Origin: Paracoccus onchidii
Lineage (GTDB): Bacteria; Pseudomonadota; Alphaproteobacteria; Rhodobacterales; Rhodobacteraceae
Assembly (NCBI RefSeq): GCF_028294535.1
Contig: NZ_JAQBIE010000004.1
Location: 168,216 to 232,215, forward strand
DNA length: 64,000 nucleotides
Reading direction: 5' to 3'
Made by a program: the position numbers and the translations under genes. Shown here in pieces: positions 9,248-18,800 of this stretch (the stretch's first letter is position 1; the number at the start of each line of letters is the position of its first letter). Below the pieces are notes generated by a model that had not been told where the DNA came from, did not search any database, and worked only from the letters and a program-made list of their open reading frames with translations.

Positions 9248-9607
9248 TGGGCGAACTCTTGCGATGAAGTGGGAATTCCTGCCGTCCAGACGTTGAACGG
9301 CGCTGCCGTTGCCCTATATCGGGGGCAGCGGTCAGAGGCAACCGAAACGCATTTGCCGCGTTGTCAAGGTGCGAAAGGGCGACAACATATCGCTTTTTTG
9401 ACAGGATCAGGGGAATTTCACCTGATTTTTACATGCGATGCGGGATATGCATGGCAGCCATGCAGGTGAAGGAATACCGAATCGGGGTCGAACTGGTCTA
9501 AGGCAGGCGGCACCGTCGAAGAAACGGAATGAAATGATGCGGGATGGCAATGAACATTCCCGCCGGGCCTGTGCCGACTCCAGTGCCAAGATAGATGGAC
9601 GAATAAA
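9248..9607. other. 360-bp intergenic region between efp and the DUF6280-like gene
   Basis: This is the longest gap in the window. It separates divergent genes and should contain both promoters. I see no gene in it beyond chance ORFs such as 13 codons at 9460-9501. It holds two palindromes, described separately. No known riboswitch or small RNA was recognised. Confidence 0.6.
9398..9464. promoter_or_regulatory. TTGACA box with two palindromes upstream of the DUF6280-like gene
   Basis: TTGACA at 9398-9403 is a good -35 candidate. It is followed immediately by a 21-base near-palindrome at 9406-9426 (ATCAGG...CCTGAT; 9 of 10 pairs match around a central T). A second, perfect 17-base palindrome lies at 9448-9464 (TGCATGGC-A-GCCATGCA). 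No convincing -10 box was found at the ideal distance. The layout looks like a regulated promoter, but the binding protein is unknown. Confidence 0.4.
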
Positions 9608-9934
9608 ATGCGCGATTTTGTTGATGGTTCTGCTTTCAATTTTGAACAAGGCCAGCGGGCCCGCAAGCTTTTTGCTGCGGTTGTGCTTGCGGCTTTGGAC
9701 GATGCTATCGCAGATGATAAAAAATACGGCAATGGTCCTGAACAAATAGCACGTTGGGCACGCTCGCGCGACGGGCGCGAAGTGCTGAGCTGTGCGGGTA
9801 TCGATCCGAACGAACGTGTCGTGAAGGGTCTGATGGAATTTGTATCCAAGGGTGTTCGGACCTCGGTCGCGCTGTCGCGCGAAGAAAGCGAACGTCGCAT
9901 GGCCGCCGAAGCGGAAGAGGCCGAAGCCGCCTGA
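9608..9934 (+). CDS. Small conserved Rhodobacterales protein (DUF6280-like)
   Basis: 108 residues, soluble, helical, with a strongly acidic tail rich in Glu and Ala. The sequence (RDFVDGSAFNFEQGQRARKLF, ARSRDGREVLSCAGIDPNERVVKGL) looks like a small protein I recall as widespread and very conserved in Rhodobacterales, annotated DUF6280; that name is from memory. No signal peptide or membrane segment, one cysteine. Function unknown. It is a single-gene unit with palindromes in front and a terminator behind, so expression is probably individually controlled. Confidence 0.75.
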   Translation: MRDFVDGSAFNFEQGQRARKLFAAVVLAALDDAIADDKKYGNGPEQIARWARSRDGREVLSCAGIDPNERVVKGLMEFVSKGVRTSVALSREESERRMAAEAEEAEAA

Positions 9935-9959
9935 ACAACGGATCGATCGCGTTTACTTG

Positions 9960-9989
9960 AAGCCGCCTTCGGTGAAGGGCGGCTTCTTT
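9960..9989 (+). terminator. Intrinsic terminator after the DUF6280-like gene
   Basis: 8-bp stem AAGCCGCC / GGCGGCTT with a 10-nt loop, followed by CTTT. It lies 26 bp after the stop codon. Confidence 0.7.
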
Positions 9990-10111
9990 GTATTCCCGGG
10001 GATGCGTTTCGGGGCAGGCATGCGGGTCGTGCATGCTTTTTGCCTCGGCATTGGCAAACGATGCCTGCGCGGTATAAGACAGCCAGCAGATCAACTTAGT
10101 GGACGGCGGCA

Positions 10112-10780
10112 ATGGCCAACCAGAATGACAGCTTTATCGATGAAGTGACCGAGGATCTTCGGCGCGACCGCCTGTATGGCATGTTCCGGCGTTATGGCTG
10201 GATTGCGATCGTGGTCATATTGCTGTTGGTCGGCGGCGTCACCTTCCGCGAAATTTCCGAATCGCGCGCCAGCGCCGAGGCCGAGGCCTGGGGCGACGCG
10301 GTTCTGATGGCCGAAGGATCGGGCGATCCGGCAGCGATTTTGCAGGTGGATTCGCAGGGACATGAAGGTCGTGACGCGTTGGCGGGGTTGCTTGCCGCCG
10401 CCGGCTGGGTCGAAAGCGGCAGCCAGGATGCCGCCGCCGAGGCGCTGCAGACGGTTGCGGGTGATGCCCAATCCGAATCCGTCCTGAACGAGCTGGCTGA
10501 ACTGAAGCTTGTGATGCTGAACGGCAAGGACATGGATCCGTCGCAGCGCGATGCGGTGCTGACGCGCCTGTCCCGCACGGGCGCGCCGTTCGAGTTGTTG
10601 GCACTGGAACAGAAGGCCGTTGCCCTGATCGAGGCGGGCCGTGACGAAGACGCCATCACCCTGATCCGCCAGATTCAGCGGAAAGAAGGGCTGAGCGAGG
10701 CCTTGCGCATGCGTTTGTCGGAAATGATGATCGCGTTGGGTGTCGAGCCCGAAGCGGCCCAGGGCCTTCAGGCGGGCTGA
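10112..10780 (+). CDS. YfgM-like inner-membrane TPR protein
   Basis: 222 residues. A charged cytoplasmic N-terminus is followed by one membrane helix at about residues 28-46 (GWIAIVVILLLVGGVTF), then a helical periplasmic part typical of the tetratricopeptide-like YfgM family. In E. coli YfgM is an ancillary SecYEG-associated chaperone partner and its gene precedes bamB; the same order holds here (yfgM-bamB-der), which supports the call. Its stop shares a base with a possible ATG at 10780, although the bamB start is placed later. Confidence 0.8.
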   Translation: MANQNDSFIDEVTEDLRRDRLYGMFRRYGWIAIVVILLLVGGVTFREISESRASAEAEAWGDAVLMAEGSGDPAAILQVDSQGHEGRDALAGLLAAAGWVESGSQDAAAEALQTVAGDAQSESVLNELAELKLVMLNGKDMDPSQRDAVLTRLSRTGAPFELLALEQKAVALIEAGRDEDAITLIRQIQRKEGLSEALRMRLSEMMIALGVEPEAAQGLQAG

Positions 10781-10833
10781 TGCGAAACCCCGAGATCGAG
10801 CGCGCTGATCAACACAACAAGAGGACGACCGGC

Positions 10834-12150
10834 ATGTTGCGAATGACCCTAGCCTTTGCCGCCGCGCTTGGCCTGACGGCCTGCGGCGACCGCGAGGTTA
10901 TCCTGCCCGGTGAACGTCTGGATCCGACGGCTGTCACCTCGCCCGATGGTCCTGCGGTGGAAGGTCCGGCGGCGGTGTCGTCGACGGCCCTGTCGCTGGC
11001 GGCGCCACGGGTCAATGGCGAATGGAGCCATCGCGGAGGCAATGCAGCGCATCAACCGGGACATGTCGCCCTGGGTGCTGGAACAACGCGGGTCTGGTCC
11101 AATCCGATCGGGCAGGGCAACGACCGGCGCTTTCGGATTTCGGCGGATCCCATCGTAGCGGCCGGACGGGTCTTTACCCTGGACAGCCATGCCCGTGTGA
11201 CAGCATCGGCACAATCGGGGGGCACATCATGGTCCACCGATATTACGCCGGTCCTTGAAAACCCCAAAAGCGCTTCGGGCGGCGGCCTGGCCTATGAGGG
11301 CGGGCGGATCTTTGCCTCGACCGGTTTCGGCGAGCTTGTGGCGCTGGATGCGACCAGCGGCGCGATCCTGTGGCGCCAGCGGGTGGACGCCCCTGTCGCC
11401 GGTGGTCCTGCCGTGGCCAATGGCGTGGTCTATGTGTCCGCGCGCAACAATATCGGCTGGGCGGTCCGTGCAAGCGACGGCAAGGTGCTGTGGCAAACAT
11501 CGGGCACGCCTTCGACCGCCGGGGTCATGGGGGTGTCCGTACCCGCCGTTCAGGGCGATACGGTTGTGTTCCCCTTTGCTTCGGGACAGTTGCAGGGCGT
11601 GGACGCCGGCAGCGGGCTTGCAAAATGGTCGGCGCAGGTCGCGGGCAAGCGAACCGGCCGCGCCGTGGCTGTCATTCGCGACATGACGGGTGATCCGGTG
11701 ATTTCCTCGGGCGTGGTTTACGGCGGCACCTCGGCGGGGCGGATCAACGCGGTCGAGCTGTCAAGCGGCACCGAGCTCTGGTCGGCGCATGACGGGGCCA
11801 ACAGCCCGGTGGTCGTGGCGGGGGGGTCGGTTTTCGCCGTCAATGATCAGGCCCAGCTCATTCGCCTTGATGCGGCCACAGGTGGCGTCATCTGGCGGAT
11901 CGACCTGCCCTATTACGCCGATGCCAAGACCAAGAAGCAGGATCGCATCTACGCCCATTTCGGTCCGGTTCTGGCCGGTGGGCGTTTGTTCGTCGCTTCA
12001 TCTGACGGCGTGTTGCGTGTCTTCGATCCCGCGTCGGGGCGGCTGGTCGGGCAGGGCGCCATTCCGGGCGGGGCGGCGTCTGCGCCGGTCGTCGCCGGTC
12101 AAACCCTTTACGTCGTCTCCCGTGACGGCCAGTTGCACGCATTCAGATGA
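10834..12150 (+). CDS. bamB: Outer-membrane assembly lipoprotein BamB (PQQ-like beta-propeller)
   Basis: 438 residues from the chosen start. The N-terminus [17 protein letters not shown] is a lipoprotein signal with the lipobox cysteine at residue 17, predicting an outer-membrane lipoprotein facing the periplasm. The rest is repeated beta-propeller blades with WSxxxG-like and GxLxALDxxxGxxxW motifs ([15 protein letters not shown]). BamB assists BamA in inserting outer-membrane proteins. The frame extends to an ATG at 10780 touching the previous stop, but the ATG at 10834 has AAGAGGA in front and gives a proper signal peptide. ATGA overlap with der. Confidence 0.9.
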   Translation: MLRMTLAFAAALGLTACGDREVILPGERLDPTAVTSPDGPAVEGPAAVSSTALSLAAPRVNGEWSHRGGNAAHQPGHVALGAGTTRVWSNPIGQGNDRRFRISADPIVAAGRVFTLDSHARVTASAQSGGTSWSTDITPVLENPKSASGGGLAYEGGRIFASTGFGELVALDATSGAILWRQRVDAPVAGGPAVANGVVYVSARNNIGWAVRASDGKVLWQTSGTPSTAGVMGVSVPAVQGDTVVFPFASGQLQGVDAGSGLAKWSAQVAGKRTGRAVAVIRDMTGDPVISSGVVYGGTSAGRINAVELSSGTELWSAHDGANSPVVVAGGSVFAVNDQAQLIRLDAATGGVIWRIDLPYYADAKTKKQDRIYAHFGPVLAGGRLFVASSDGVLRVFDPASGRLVGQGAIPGGAASAPVVAGQTLYVVSRDGQLHAFR

Positions 12151-13631
12151 CATTCACACTTGCCATTGTTGGCCGCCCCAATGTGGGAAAATCGACCCTG
12201 TTCAACCGTCTTGTCGGCAAAAAGCTGGCATTGGTGGACAACCAGCCCGGCGTGACGCGCGATCTGCGCGAGGGTGACGCGCGTCTGGGCGACCTGCGCT
12301 TTGTCGTGATCGACAGCGCCGGTCTGGAAATGGCCGAAGATGACAGCCTTCAGGGGCGCATGCGCCGCCTGACCGAGCGTGCTGTGGACGAAGCCGATAT
12401 CTGCCTGTTCGTCATCGACGCCCGCACCGGGGTAACCGCCGCGGACGAATATTTCGCTGACATCCTGCGCCGTCGTGCGCGTCATGTCATCGTTGCGGCC
12501 AACAAATCCGAAGGTCGCGCCGGCGAGGCCGGGGCGATGGAGGCCTATAGCCTGGGGCTTGGCGATCCCCTGCGGATTTCAGCCGAGCATGGCGAAGGTT
12601 TCGACGACCTTTACGCGGCGCTCGCGCCATTGGCGGATCAGGTCGAGGATGAACGTCCCGCGCCGATCGCACCACAGGTCGATGTCGATCTGTCCGAAGC
12701 GGATGCCGAAAGCGGCGAGGGGGCCGAGGCCTGGCGCCCATCGGCGGATCGCCCGCTTCAGCTTGCCGTTATCGGCCGCCCCAATGCCGGCAAGTCGACC
12801 CTGATCAACAAGATCATCGGTGAGGACCGGTTGCTGACCGGGCCCGAGGCCGGGATCACACGCGATTCCATCAGCGTCACGACAGAGTTCATGTCGACCC
12901 CGATGCGGATCTTTGACACTGCGGGTATGCGCAAGAGGGCCAAGGTCACCGACAAGGTCGAAAAGCTGTCCGTTGCCGACGGCTTGCGCGCCGTGCGCTT
13001 TGCCGAGGTGGTGGTCGTCCTGCTGGATGTGGCCATTCCGTTCGAACAGCAGGACCTGCGCATCGCCGATTTTGCGGAAACCGAAGGTCGTGCCGTCGTT
13101 GTGGCCGCGAATAAATGGGATCTGGAAGACGACAAGCCCCACAAGCTGAATGAGCTGCGGCACAGCTTTGAAAAACTGCTGCCACAGCTGAAGGGCGCGC
13201 CACTGGTAACGGTGTCGGCCAGGACCGGCAAGGGGCTTGATCGTTTGCACAACGCCATCCTGAAGGCGCATGAGGTTTGGAACCGGCGGGTATCGACGGC
13301 GCGGCTCAATCGCTGGCTGAGCGATATGACCGAAAGCCACCCGCCGCCCGCCCCCGGGGGGCGCAGGATCCGCCTGCGCTATATGACGCAGGTCAAGACA
13401 CGGCCGCCGGCCTTCATCGTCAAGGCGACCCATACCGACAAGCTGCCCGACAGCTATCAGCGCTATCTGGTCAATGGGTTGCGCCAGGATTTCGATATGC
13501 CGGGCACGCCGATCCGGTTGTTCTTTCGTGATCAGGGCGTTTCGAACCCCTATCGGGCCAAGGCAAACAAGATCAACCAGTCGGGCGCCTTGTCCAAGCA
13601 CAAGAACCGGCAGCGCCCAAAGGGAAGCTGA
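12147..13631 (+). CDS. der: Ribosome-assembly GTPase Der (EngA)
   Basis: 494 residues with two tandem GTPase domains, the hallmark of Der. The first P-loop is GRPNVGKST (residues 8-16) and the second GRPNAGKST (about 209-217). Each has its own DTAG/DSAG switch and NKxD specificity motif (NKSE in the first, NKWD in the second). The C-terminal KH-like domain ends in a basic tail. Der acts in maturation of the 50S ribosomal subunit. The first-domain motif NKSE departs from NKxD, which is common in Der. The start overlaps the bamB stop. Confidence 0.95.
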   Translation: MTFTLAIVGRPNVGKSTLFNRLVGKKLALVDNQPGVTRDLREGDARLGDLRFVVIDSAGLEMAEDDSLQGRMRRLTERAVDEADICLFVIDARTGVTAADEYFADILRRRARHVIVAANKSEGRAGEAGAMEAYSLGLGDPLRISAEHGEGFDDLYAALAPLADQVEDERPAPIAPQVDVDLSEADAESGEGAEAWRPSADRPLQLAVIGRPNAGKSTLINKIIGEDRLLTGPEAGITRDSISVTTEFMSTPMRIFDTAGMRKRAKVTDKVEKLSVADGLRAVRFAEVVVVLLDVAIPFEQQDLRIADFAETEGRAVVVAANKWDLEDDKPHKLNELRHSFEKLLPQLKGAPLVTVSARTGKGLDRLHNAILKAHEVWNRRVSTARLNRWLSDMTESHPPPAPGGRRIRLRYMTQVKTRPPAFIVKATHTDKLPDSYQRYLVNGLRQDFDMPGTPIRLFFRDQGVSNPYRAKANKINQSGALSKHKNRQRPKGS

Positions 13632-13663
13632 CCGCGCCGGCAGCTGGTTAGCTTGCTGCGCGG
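13632..13663. terminator. Possible bidirectional terminator between der and the membrane-protein gene
   Basis: Outer arms CCGCGC / GCGCGG enclose an imperfect inner stem with a TGGTTA loop between the convergent genes. There is no T-run on the plus strand, so this is a weak call. Confidence 0.3.
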
Positions 13664-14415
13664 ATCAGAACGGCCGTCATGGCCGTGATGCCCAGAATGG
13701 CGGCGATTGCGGTGATCGGGTCAAAGCCCATCGTGGTCGCCGCAATCGCGCAAAACCCCCAGACGACGGCAACCGACAATGCCAGCCGCCGCCCCATGTG
13801 GATCTGCGCACTCATCCCGGCGCCCGTTGCGATCAGGATGCCCAGTATATTCGCGCGCGATGCCGACATGTCCAGCGTGATCGCAACGGCATGGCACAGG
13901 ATCGCACCGCATGTGACCAGCGCCCAACCTGCCGCGAAATCAAGCGCAGGTCGCGCCTGATCGCGCCCCGATTGCGTGGCGGCAAATGCCAGGGCAGCAG
14001 CAGCGGCCGCGATCGTGGCCGCCAGCCAGGGGGACGGCTGGATCAGCCAGGGCCAGATCGCGCCAAGGATCAGGGCGCTGGAAAAGGGCAGGGCGACAGG
14101 CGGGGCGGGGCGGTCCGCGATCCGCTGGGATTCCGACGGATCCTGCCATTGACCGATCAGGTCCAGCAACAACATCAACCACAGCGCCGCCAGCAGGCTC
14201 CATAGAACCAGGTTGACCGGGTGCAGGTATAGCTGCGCCAGGGAAATCGGCGCGGTGATTCGTTCTGAATCAGGCAGGGGAAACAGGCCAAAGCGCGGCG
14301 CAAGACCGGCAAGCCCCACCGGGGAAAAGCCAGTGGGGCGGGACAAAAATGCCAGATTGCTGCCGATGAATATCACCACCGAGGTGGCGTGAACCAGAAA
14401 TGCGTCGCGTCTCAT
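13648..14415 (-). CDS. Unknown multi-pass membrane protein
   Basis: 255 residues with about eight hydrophobic helices (near residues 6-24, 69-88, 109-126, 129-148, 157-179, 188-208, 210-230, 233-250). There is a short soluble loop after the second helix. It is rich in Ala, Leu and Trp. I do not recognise a family motif, catalytic residue or transport signature. It lies between der and serS, convergent with der and reading in the same direction as serS but 100 bp downstream of it. Inner-membrane location is the only safe prediction. Confidence 0.6.
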   Translation of the reverse strand: MRRDAFLVHATSVVIFIGSNLAFLSRPTGFSPVGLAGLAPRFGLFPLPDSERITAPISLAQLYLHPVNLVLWSLLAALWLMLLLDLIGQWQDPSESQRIADRPAPPVALPFSSALILGAIWPWLIQPSPWLAATIAAAAAALAFAATQSGRDQARPALDFAAGWALVTCGAILCHAVAITLDMSASRANILGILIATGAGMSAQIHMGRRLALSVAVVWGFCAIAATTMGFDPITAIAAILGITAMTAVLIRAAS

Positions 14416-14516
14416 GCGGGGTGAACGCGTGCTGCAATCAATCGGTTGCCTGATGCAGACGGAAATCCGGCCCCGCCGACGAATAAAGCCGCATTGCCCC
14501 CGAAAGAGGCAGCGGG

Positions 14517-15809
14517 TCAGGCCAGCTTGCCGGCGGCAGTCAGTTGCGTAGCACCGCCAAGATAGGGATGCAGCGCGGCAGGCAGTTGCACCGATCCATC
14601 CTGTTTCTGGCCGTTTTCCAGAACCGCGATCAGCGCGCGGCCGACCGCCAGCCCCGATCCGTTCAGGCTGTGGATGAATGCGGGTTTCCCGCCGGCTTCG
14701 GGGCGATAACGGGCATTCATGCGTCGCCCCTGGAAATCACCACAATAGCTGACGCTGCTGATTTCACGGAACTTGCCTTGTCCGGGCAGCCACACTTCGA
14801 TGTCATGGGTGATGCGCGCGCCAAAGCCCATATCTCCGGTGCAAAGCACCACGGTGCGATAGGGCAGCTCCAGCGCCTCGAGGACGGCTTCGGCGCAGCG
14901 GGTCATGCGGTCATGTTCCGCGACGCCGCTGTCGGCATCGGTGATCGATACCATCTCGACCTTTTCGAACTGGTGCTGACGCAGGATGCCGGTGGTGTCG
15001 CGCCCGGCGCTGCCTGCTTCTGAACGGAAGCACTGGCTATGGGCGACCATGCGGCGCGGCAGGGTCGATTGTTCGACCAGATCCCCGTGAACGGTGTTGG
15101 TCAGCGGCACTTCGGAGGTGGGGATCAGCCAGTATCCTTCGCGGGTCTGATAGCTGTCTTCGCCGAATTTGGGCAACTGCCCCGTGCCCAGCATCATATC
15201 TTCGAGAACCAGGACGGGGGCCCAGGTCTCTTCCAGGTCATGCTGCGTGATATGCAGGTCCAGCATGAACTGCGCCAGCGCACGGTGGATGCGCGCGACG
15301 CCCCCTTTCAGCATCATGAAACGGCTGCCCGACAGCTTGGCCGCGGTTTCGAAATCCATGCCAGGCTTGACGCCTGCGACTTCGAAATGTTCGACAGGTG
15401 CAAAGTCGAACTCGGGCGGGGTGCCCCAGCGGCGCAGTTCGACATTGTCATCCTCGTCCTTGCCCTCGGGGACGTTGTCCATCGGCAGGTTGGGAATGCC
15501 CAGCAACATCTGGCGCAAGCGGTCATCCAGCAACGCGGCTTCGGCCTGCATCCGTGCGACATCGGCCTTTTTTTCGGCGACCAGGCCGCGCAGCCGCTCG
15601 AATTCGGCATCGTCGCCACGGGCCTTGGCGGCGCCGACCTCTTTGCTGGCGCGGTTCTGTTCGGCCTGCGCGGTTTCTGCCTCGGCGATCTTGTTGCGCC
15701 GCTCTGCATCCAGTTCAAGCAACTGCGAAGACATCGCGTCGCCGCCGCGTTTCATCAATGCGGCATCGAATGCCTGCGGATTTTCACGGATGGCGCGAAT
15801 GTCATGCAT
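14517..15809 (-). CDS. serS: Serine--tRNA ligase
   Basis: 430 residues from the ATG at 15809, the same length as E. coli SerRS; a GTG three codons upstream is an alternative. The N-terminal part (about residues 27-100) is the long antiparallel coiled coil that contacts the extra arm of tRNA-Ser. Class II motifs follow, including the [26 protein letters not shown] motif-2 region and the C-terminal [16 protein letters not shown] motif 3. It charges tRNA-Ser, and also tRNA-Sec where one exists. Cytoplasmic. Confidence 0.95.
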   Translation of the reverse strand: MHDIRAIRENPQAFDAALMKRGGDAMSSQLLELDAERRNKIAEAETAQAEQNRASKEVGAAKARGDDAEFERLRGLVAEKKADVARMQAEAALLDDRLRQMLLGIPNLPMDNVPEGKDEDDNVELRRWGTPPEFDFAPVEHFEVAGVKPGMDFETAAKLSGSRFMMLKGGVARIHRALAQFMLDLHITQHDLEETWAPVLVLEDMMLGTGQLPKFGEDSYQTREGYWLIPTSEVPLTNTVHGDLVEQSTLPRRMVAHSQCFRSEAGSAGRDTTGILRQHQFEKVEMVSITDADSGVAEHDRMTRCAEAVLEALELPYRTVVLCTGDMGFGARITHDIEVWLPGQGKFREISSVSYCGDFQGRRMNARYRPEAGGKPAFIHSLNGSGLAVGRALIAVLENGQKQDGSVQLPAALHPYLGGATQLTAAGKLA

Positions 15810-15929
15810 CTCTGTCACCGGTCTGAGTTCAGGTTGACCGACTGACTAGCGCAAGCTTGTCAGTGACAAAAGGGCAGGTTGGCGGTGGCGCGAAAAATTC
15901 TTGGGTGCCGGTGGATGTGCCGACAACGG

Positions 15930-16382
15930 CTAAGCCGCCGGCTTGATCCCGGCGCGGGTCATCATCTGGGCGATGACCGGATAGAAAAACTGATCTCCGG
16001 GATAGCCCTCGATCCGCGCAAGTTCTGCGCCGCGCCGCAGCAGGATGAAGGTGGGGGTGATGGTCGGGCGTCGCTCCAATGCGATTCCGTTCGGCCATGC
16101 CCCGTCGATATCCAGACGCAACAGCGGTGCGGCGCGCCCTTCGGCGGATGCCGGGTAGCCGGGGCCGATTTCCCGATTCCAGGCGGCACAATAGATACAG
16201 CCCTTTGCTTCGACCATCATCAGCCGGACCGGCGCTGCATCCCAGTCGATTGTCACCGGATTCGCATAGAGCGGGGCTGCGCCCAAGGCGGTCAGTCCCG
16301 CGCCGGCAAGCGTCATGGCCGTGACCCCGGCGAGAAAGGATCGTCTGTTCTGGGTATCGGGCATCGGCGTGACCTTGGGCAT
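15930..16382 (-). CDS. soxS: SoxS-type periplasmic thioredoxin
   Basis: 150 residues. A twin-arginine type signal (QNRRSFLAGV) is followed by a small thioredoxin-fold domain with the motif KGCIYCAAW, cysteines at residues 62 and 65. In Paracoccus pantotrophus SoxS keeps the SoxYZ carrier in an active redox state, and its active site resembles this one. It is transcribed divergently from soxXYZAB across a 180-bp gap. Usually soxS precedes soxVW; those genes are not here. A second ATG six codons in is equally plausible as the start. Confidence 0.75.
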   Translation of the reverse strand: MPKVTPMPDTQNRRSFLAGVTAMTLAGAGLTALGAAPLYANPVTIDWDAAPVRLMMVEAKGCIYCAAWNREIGPGYPASAEGRAAPLLRLDIDGAWPNGIALERRPTITPTFILLRRGAELARIEGYPGDQFFYPVIAQMMTRAGIKPAA

Positions 16383-16419
16383 GGTTTCGCGGGACTAGCT
16401 ATGCCTGCATCGGCTGTCG

Positions 16420-16455
16420 GGCAAGTTTTCACAGGGATATCACCTTTCACTTGCC
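16420..16455. promoter_or_regulatory. Inverted repeat with internal direct repeats in the soxS-soxX gap
   Basis: GGCAAGT at 16420-16426 is mirrored by ACTTGCC at 16449-16455. The 22-base spacer begins with TTTCAC, and a second TTTCAC overlaps its end (16427 and 16445, 18 bp apart). It lies in the only place where both sox transcripts can be controlled. In other sox loci an ArsR-type SoxR binds there; no soxR is present in this window, so the assignment is an inference. A second perfect repeat, CGTGGC / GCCACG (16505-16522), lies closer to soxX. Confidence 0.35.
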
Positions 16456-16561
16456 TGCGGAGTTGGGTAAAAACCACGTTATCGGATCGCTTTCGCACGG
16501 CAGCCGTGGCGGGGTTGCCACGCCCCGAATGCCGATGACGCAGGAATGAATGGAGACAGAG

Positions 16562-17047
16562 ATGCCACGCCAAGCTGTTGTTTCGGCCGTCGCTGTATTC
16601 GCCGCGCTCGCCCTGACATGGGGTGCCGCTGCCGAGATCGCATCGCAGGATGTCATCTTTGCCGATGACGGATCCATAGCACAATCGCTGTCCGGGCAGG
16701 CAGGTGACGCCGAACAGGGCGCGCGTATCTATGCCGACAAAAGCAGTGGGAATTGCGTTGCCTGTCATGCGATTGCTGACCGGACCGATGCCGAATTTCA
16801 GGGCACGATCGGCCCTGCGCTGGACGGCGCCGGCGACCGGTGGGCGGTGGCCCAGCTGCGCGGCATCGTTGCGGATGCCAAGCAGACCTTTCCCGAATCG
16901 ATGATGCCCAGTCTTTACAAGACCTCGGGCTATGTGCGCCCCGGCGACGGGTTTACCGGCAAATCCGGTACCGAGCCGCTGCCGACATTGCTGTCGGCCC
17001 AGCAGATTGAAGATGTCGTCGCCTATCTGGCGACACTGAAAGAGTGA
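16562..17047 (+). CDS. soxX: SoxX, monoheme cytochrome c subunit of SoxAX
   Basis: 161 residues. A Sec signal peptide is followed by a class I c-type cytochrome domain with the heme site CVACH (C65, C68, H69) and a distal methionine candidate at M114/M115 in MMPSLYKTSGYVRPG. SoxAX couples thiosulfate oxidatively to the cysteine of SoxY in the periplasm, and SoxX carries the electron-transfer heme. The start at 16562 is preceded by GGAGACAGAG; an ATG four codons upstream is possible. First gene of soxXYZAB. Confidence 0.92.
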   Translation: MPRQAVVSAVAVFAALALTWGAAAEIASQDVIFADDGSIAQSLSGQAGDAEQGARIYADKSSGNCVACHAIADRTDAEFQGTIGPALDGAGDRWAVAQLRGIVADAKQTFPESMMPSLYKTSGYVRPGDGFTGKSGTEPLPTLLSAQQIEDVVAYLATLKE

Positions 17048-17049
17048 GA

Positions 17050-17496
17050 ATGCAGATGAATCTCGACAGACGCGAAGTTCTGGCCACCGCCGCGGCCGGT
17101 GCGGCCTTGATCGCCCTGCCGCTTGCGGCTGCGGCTCAGGATGGCGAAACGGTCAAGACCGTGGATGAGCTGATTGCCGAATTTACCGGCGGTGCCGATG
17201 CGGTCGAGGGGGACGGCGTTACCATTGGCGCGCCCGAGATCGCCGAGAACGGCAACACCGTGCCGATCAGTGTGGATGCGCCCGGTGCCTCCGAAATTCT
17301 GGTGCTGGCGCCGGGGAATCCCACCCCGCCTGTCGCACGGTTCCAGTTCGGGGCCTTGGCGGGCAGTCAAGCGGCCTCGACGCGGATCCGACTGGCCCAG
17401 ACGCAGGACATCGTCGCCGTTGCCAAGCTGGCCGACGGTAGCTTTGTGCGCAGCTCGGCGAATGTGAAGGTCACGATTGGCGGCTGCGGCGGCTGA
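17050..17496 (+). CDS. soxY: SoxY, sulfur-carrier subunit
   Basis: 148 residues. The N-terminus has a twin-arginine type signal (DRREVLATAAAG). The protein ends in the diagnostic GGCGG, whose cysteine (C146) covalently carries the thiosulfate-derived sulfur during oxidation. SoxY forms a heterodimer with SoxZ and shuttles intermediates between SoxAX, SoxB and, where present, SoxCD. A GTG two codons earlier overlaps the soxX stop; the ATG at 17050 is my choice. SoxZ follows 22 bp downstream. Confidence 0.93.
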   Translation: MQMNLDRREVLATAAAGAALIALPLAAAAQDGETVKTVDELIAEFTGGADAVEGDGVTIGAPEIAENGNTVPISVDAPGASEILVLAPGNPTPPVARFQFGALAGSQAASTRIRLAQTQDIVAVAKLADGSFVRSSANVKVTIGGCGG

Positions 17497-17518
17497 ACGG
17501 ACGAAAAGGAACAAGACA

Positions 17519-17848
17519 ATGGCAGATAACGTCAAACCCCGCGTCCGCGTGCCCAAGACCGCCGCAAAGGACGAGGTGATTACAATCAAGACCCTGATTT
17601 CGCATCTGATGGAATCGGGGCAGCGCAAGGACAAGGACGGGCAGGTCATTCCCCGTTCGATCATCAACCGCTTTACCGCGACCTTCAACGGCGAAACGGT
17701 CATTGATGTCCAGATGGAGCCGGCGATCAGCACCAACCCCTATTTCGAATTCGAGGCCCGGATTCCCGATGCCGGAGAGTTCGTGTTTACTTGGTATGAC
17801 GACGACGGTTCGGTGTACGAAGACAAGCAGACAATCGAACTGGCCTAA
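17519..17848 (+). CDS. soxZ: SoxZ, partner of the sulfur carrier SoxY
   Basis: 109 residues, the family length, starting at MADNVKPRVRVPK behind an AAAAGGA ribosome-binding site. The frame continues upstream into soxY, but that part is not SoxZ-like. SoxZ has an immunoglobulin-like fold and no signal peptide of its own; it is exported as a complex with SoxY by the Tat route. HPMESG-like and ISTNPYFEFEARIPDAGEFVFTW segments are typical. Confidence 0.93.
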   Translation: MADNVKPRVRVPKTAAKDEVITIKTLISHLMESGQRKDKDGQVIPRSIINRFTATFNGETVIDVQMEPAISTNPYFEFEARIPDAGEFVFTWYDDDGSVYEDKQTIELA

Positions 17849-17903
17849 GCGCCGCGCCGCGATTTTCTGCACCATCTCAGGCATCGCAAGGGAGATAGAG
17901 ACG

Positions 17904-18764
17904 ATGTTGACCCAGATCCGCCTGTCCGGCCTTGCGATGGCCTGTCTGATGTCGCTGCCCGCGATGGCGCAGACGGCACCTGACGCGACCGATCCCATCA
18001 TCATCAACGATGGTGAATTGCAGCTTGAGACAGTTGCATCCACGCCCGAGCATCTGGAGGGCGTTTTGCCCGAGCTGTATTCTGGCTGGCTGTTTCGCGA
18101 TTCCGAAACGCAGGCGATGCAAACCGACGATTTCGAGAATCCCGGCATGATCTTTGTCGATCAGGGCATTGATGACTGGAACATGGTCGATGGCAATGCC
18201 GGAAAAAGTTGCGCGTCATGCCATGAAGGCATCGAAAGCATGAAGGGTGTTCGCGCCTCGATGCCCAGGGTGAATGGCGACGGGCAGCTATGGTCGATGG
18301 AAGACTATATCAATGATTGTCGTGTCGAACGAATGCAGGCCGAGGCGCTGGACTGGAATGGCGACCGGATGAAAAACATGACGGCGGCCATTTCGGTGCA
18401 GTCGCGTGGCATGCCGATGGATGTGGCTATCGATGGCCCGGCCCGGCCCTTTTGGGAGCAGGGCAAGGACATGTATTACACGCGATATGGCCAGCTGGAA
18501 CTGGCCTGTGCCAATTGCCACGAAGATCATTATGGCGACTGGATTCGCGCAGACCACTTGAGTCAGGGCCACACCAACGGCTTTCCGGTCTATCGTCTGA
18601 AACAGGCCGCGCTTGTCTCGCAGCACAATCGTTTCCGGGGCTGTATCCGTGATACGCGGGCCGAAACATTCCCCATGGGCAGCGATGAGTTCCGTGCGCT
18701 GGAACTGTATGTCGCGTCGCGAGGCAACGGTCTTCCGGTGGAAGGGGTCAGTGTTCGTCACTGA
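17904..18764 (+). CDS. soxA: SoxA, diheme cytochrome c subunit of SoxAX
   Basis: 286 residues with a Sec signal peptide. There are two heme sites: CASCH (C103, C106, H107) and CANCH (C202, C205, H206). Conserved ligand cysteines are present at C139 (NDCRVE), the axial ligand of the first heme in known SoxA structures, and at C247 (RFRGCIRD), the cysteine persulfide ligand of the active-site heme. The protein is therefore the diheme type found in Paracoccus. The ATG at 17904 follows GGGAGATAGAG. It catalyses conjugation of thiosulfate to SoxY together with SoxX. Confidence 0.94.
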   Translation: MLTQIRLSGLAMACLMSLPAMAQTAPDATDPIIINDGELQLETVASTPEHLEGVLPELYSGWLFRDSETQAMQTDDFENPGMIFVDQGIDDWNMVDGNAGKSCASCHEGIESMKGVRASMPRVNGDGQLWSMEDYINDCRVERMQAEALDWNGDRMKNMTAAISVQSRGMPMDVAIDGPARPFWEQGKDMYYTRYGQLELACANCHEDHYGDWIRADHLSQGHTNGFPVYRLKQAALVSQHNRFRGCIRDTRAETFPMGSDEFRALELYVASRGNGLPVEGVSVRH

Positions 18765-18800
18765 TCGCAGCGACGTTATCCTGGATGCAAGGGGGCGCGG

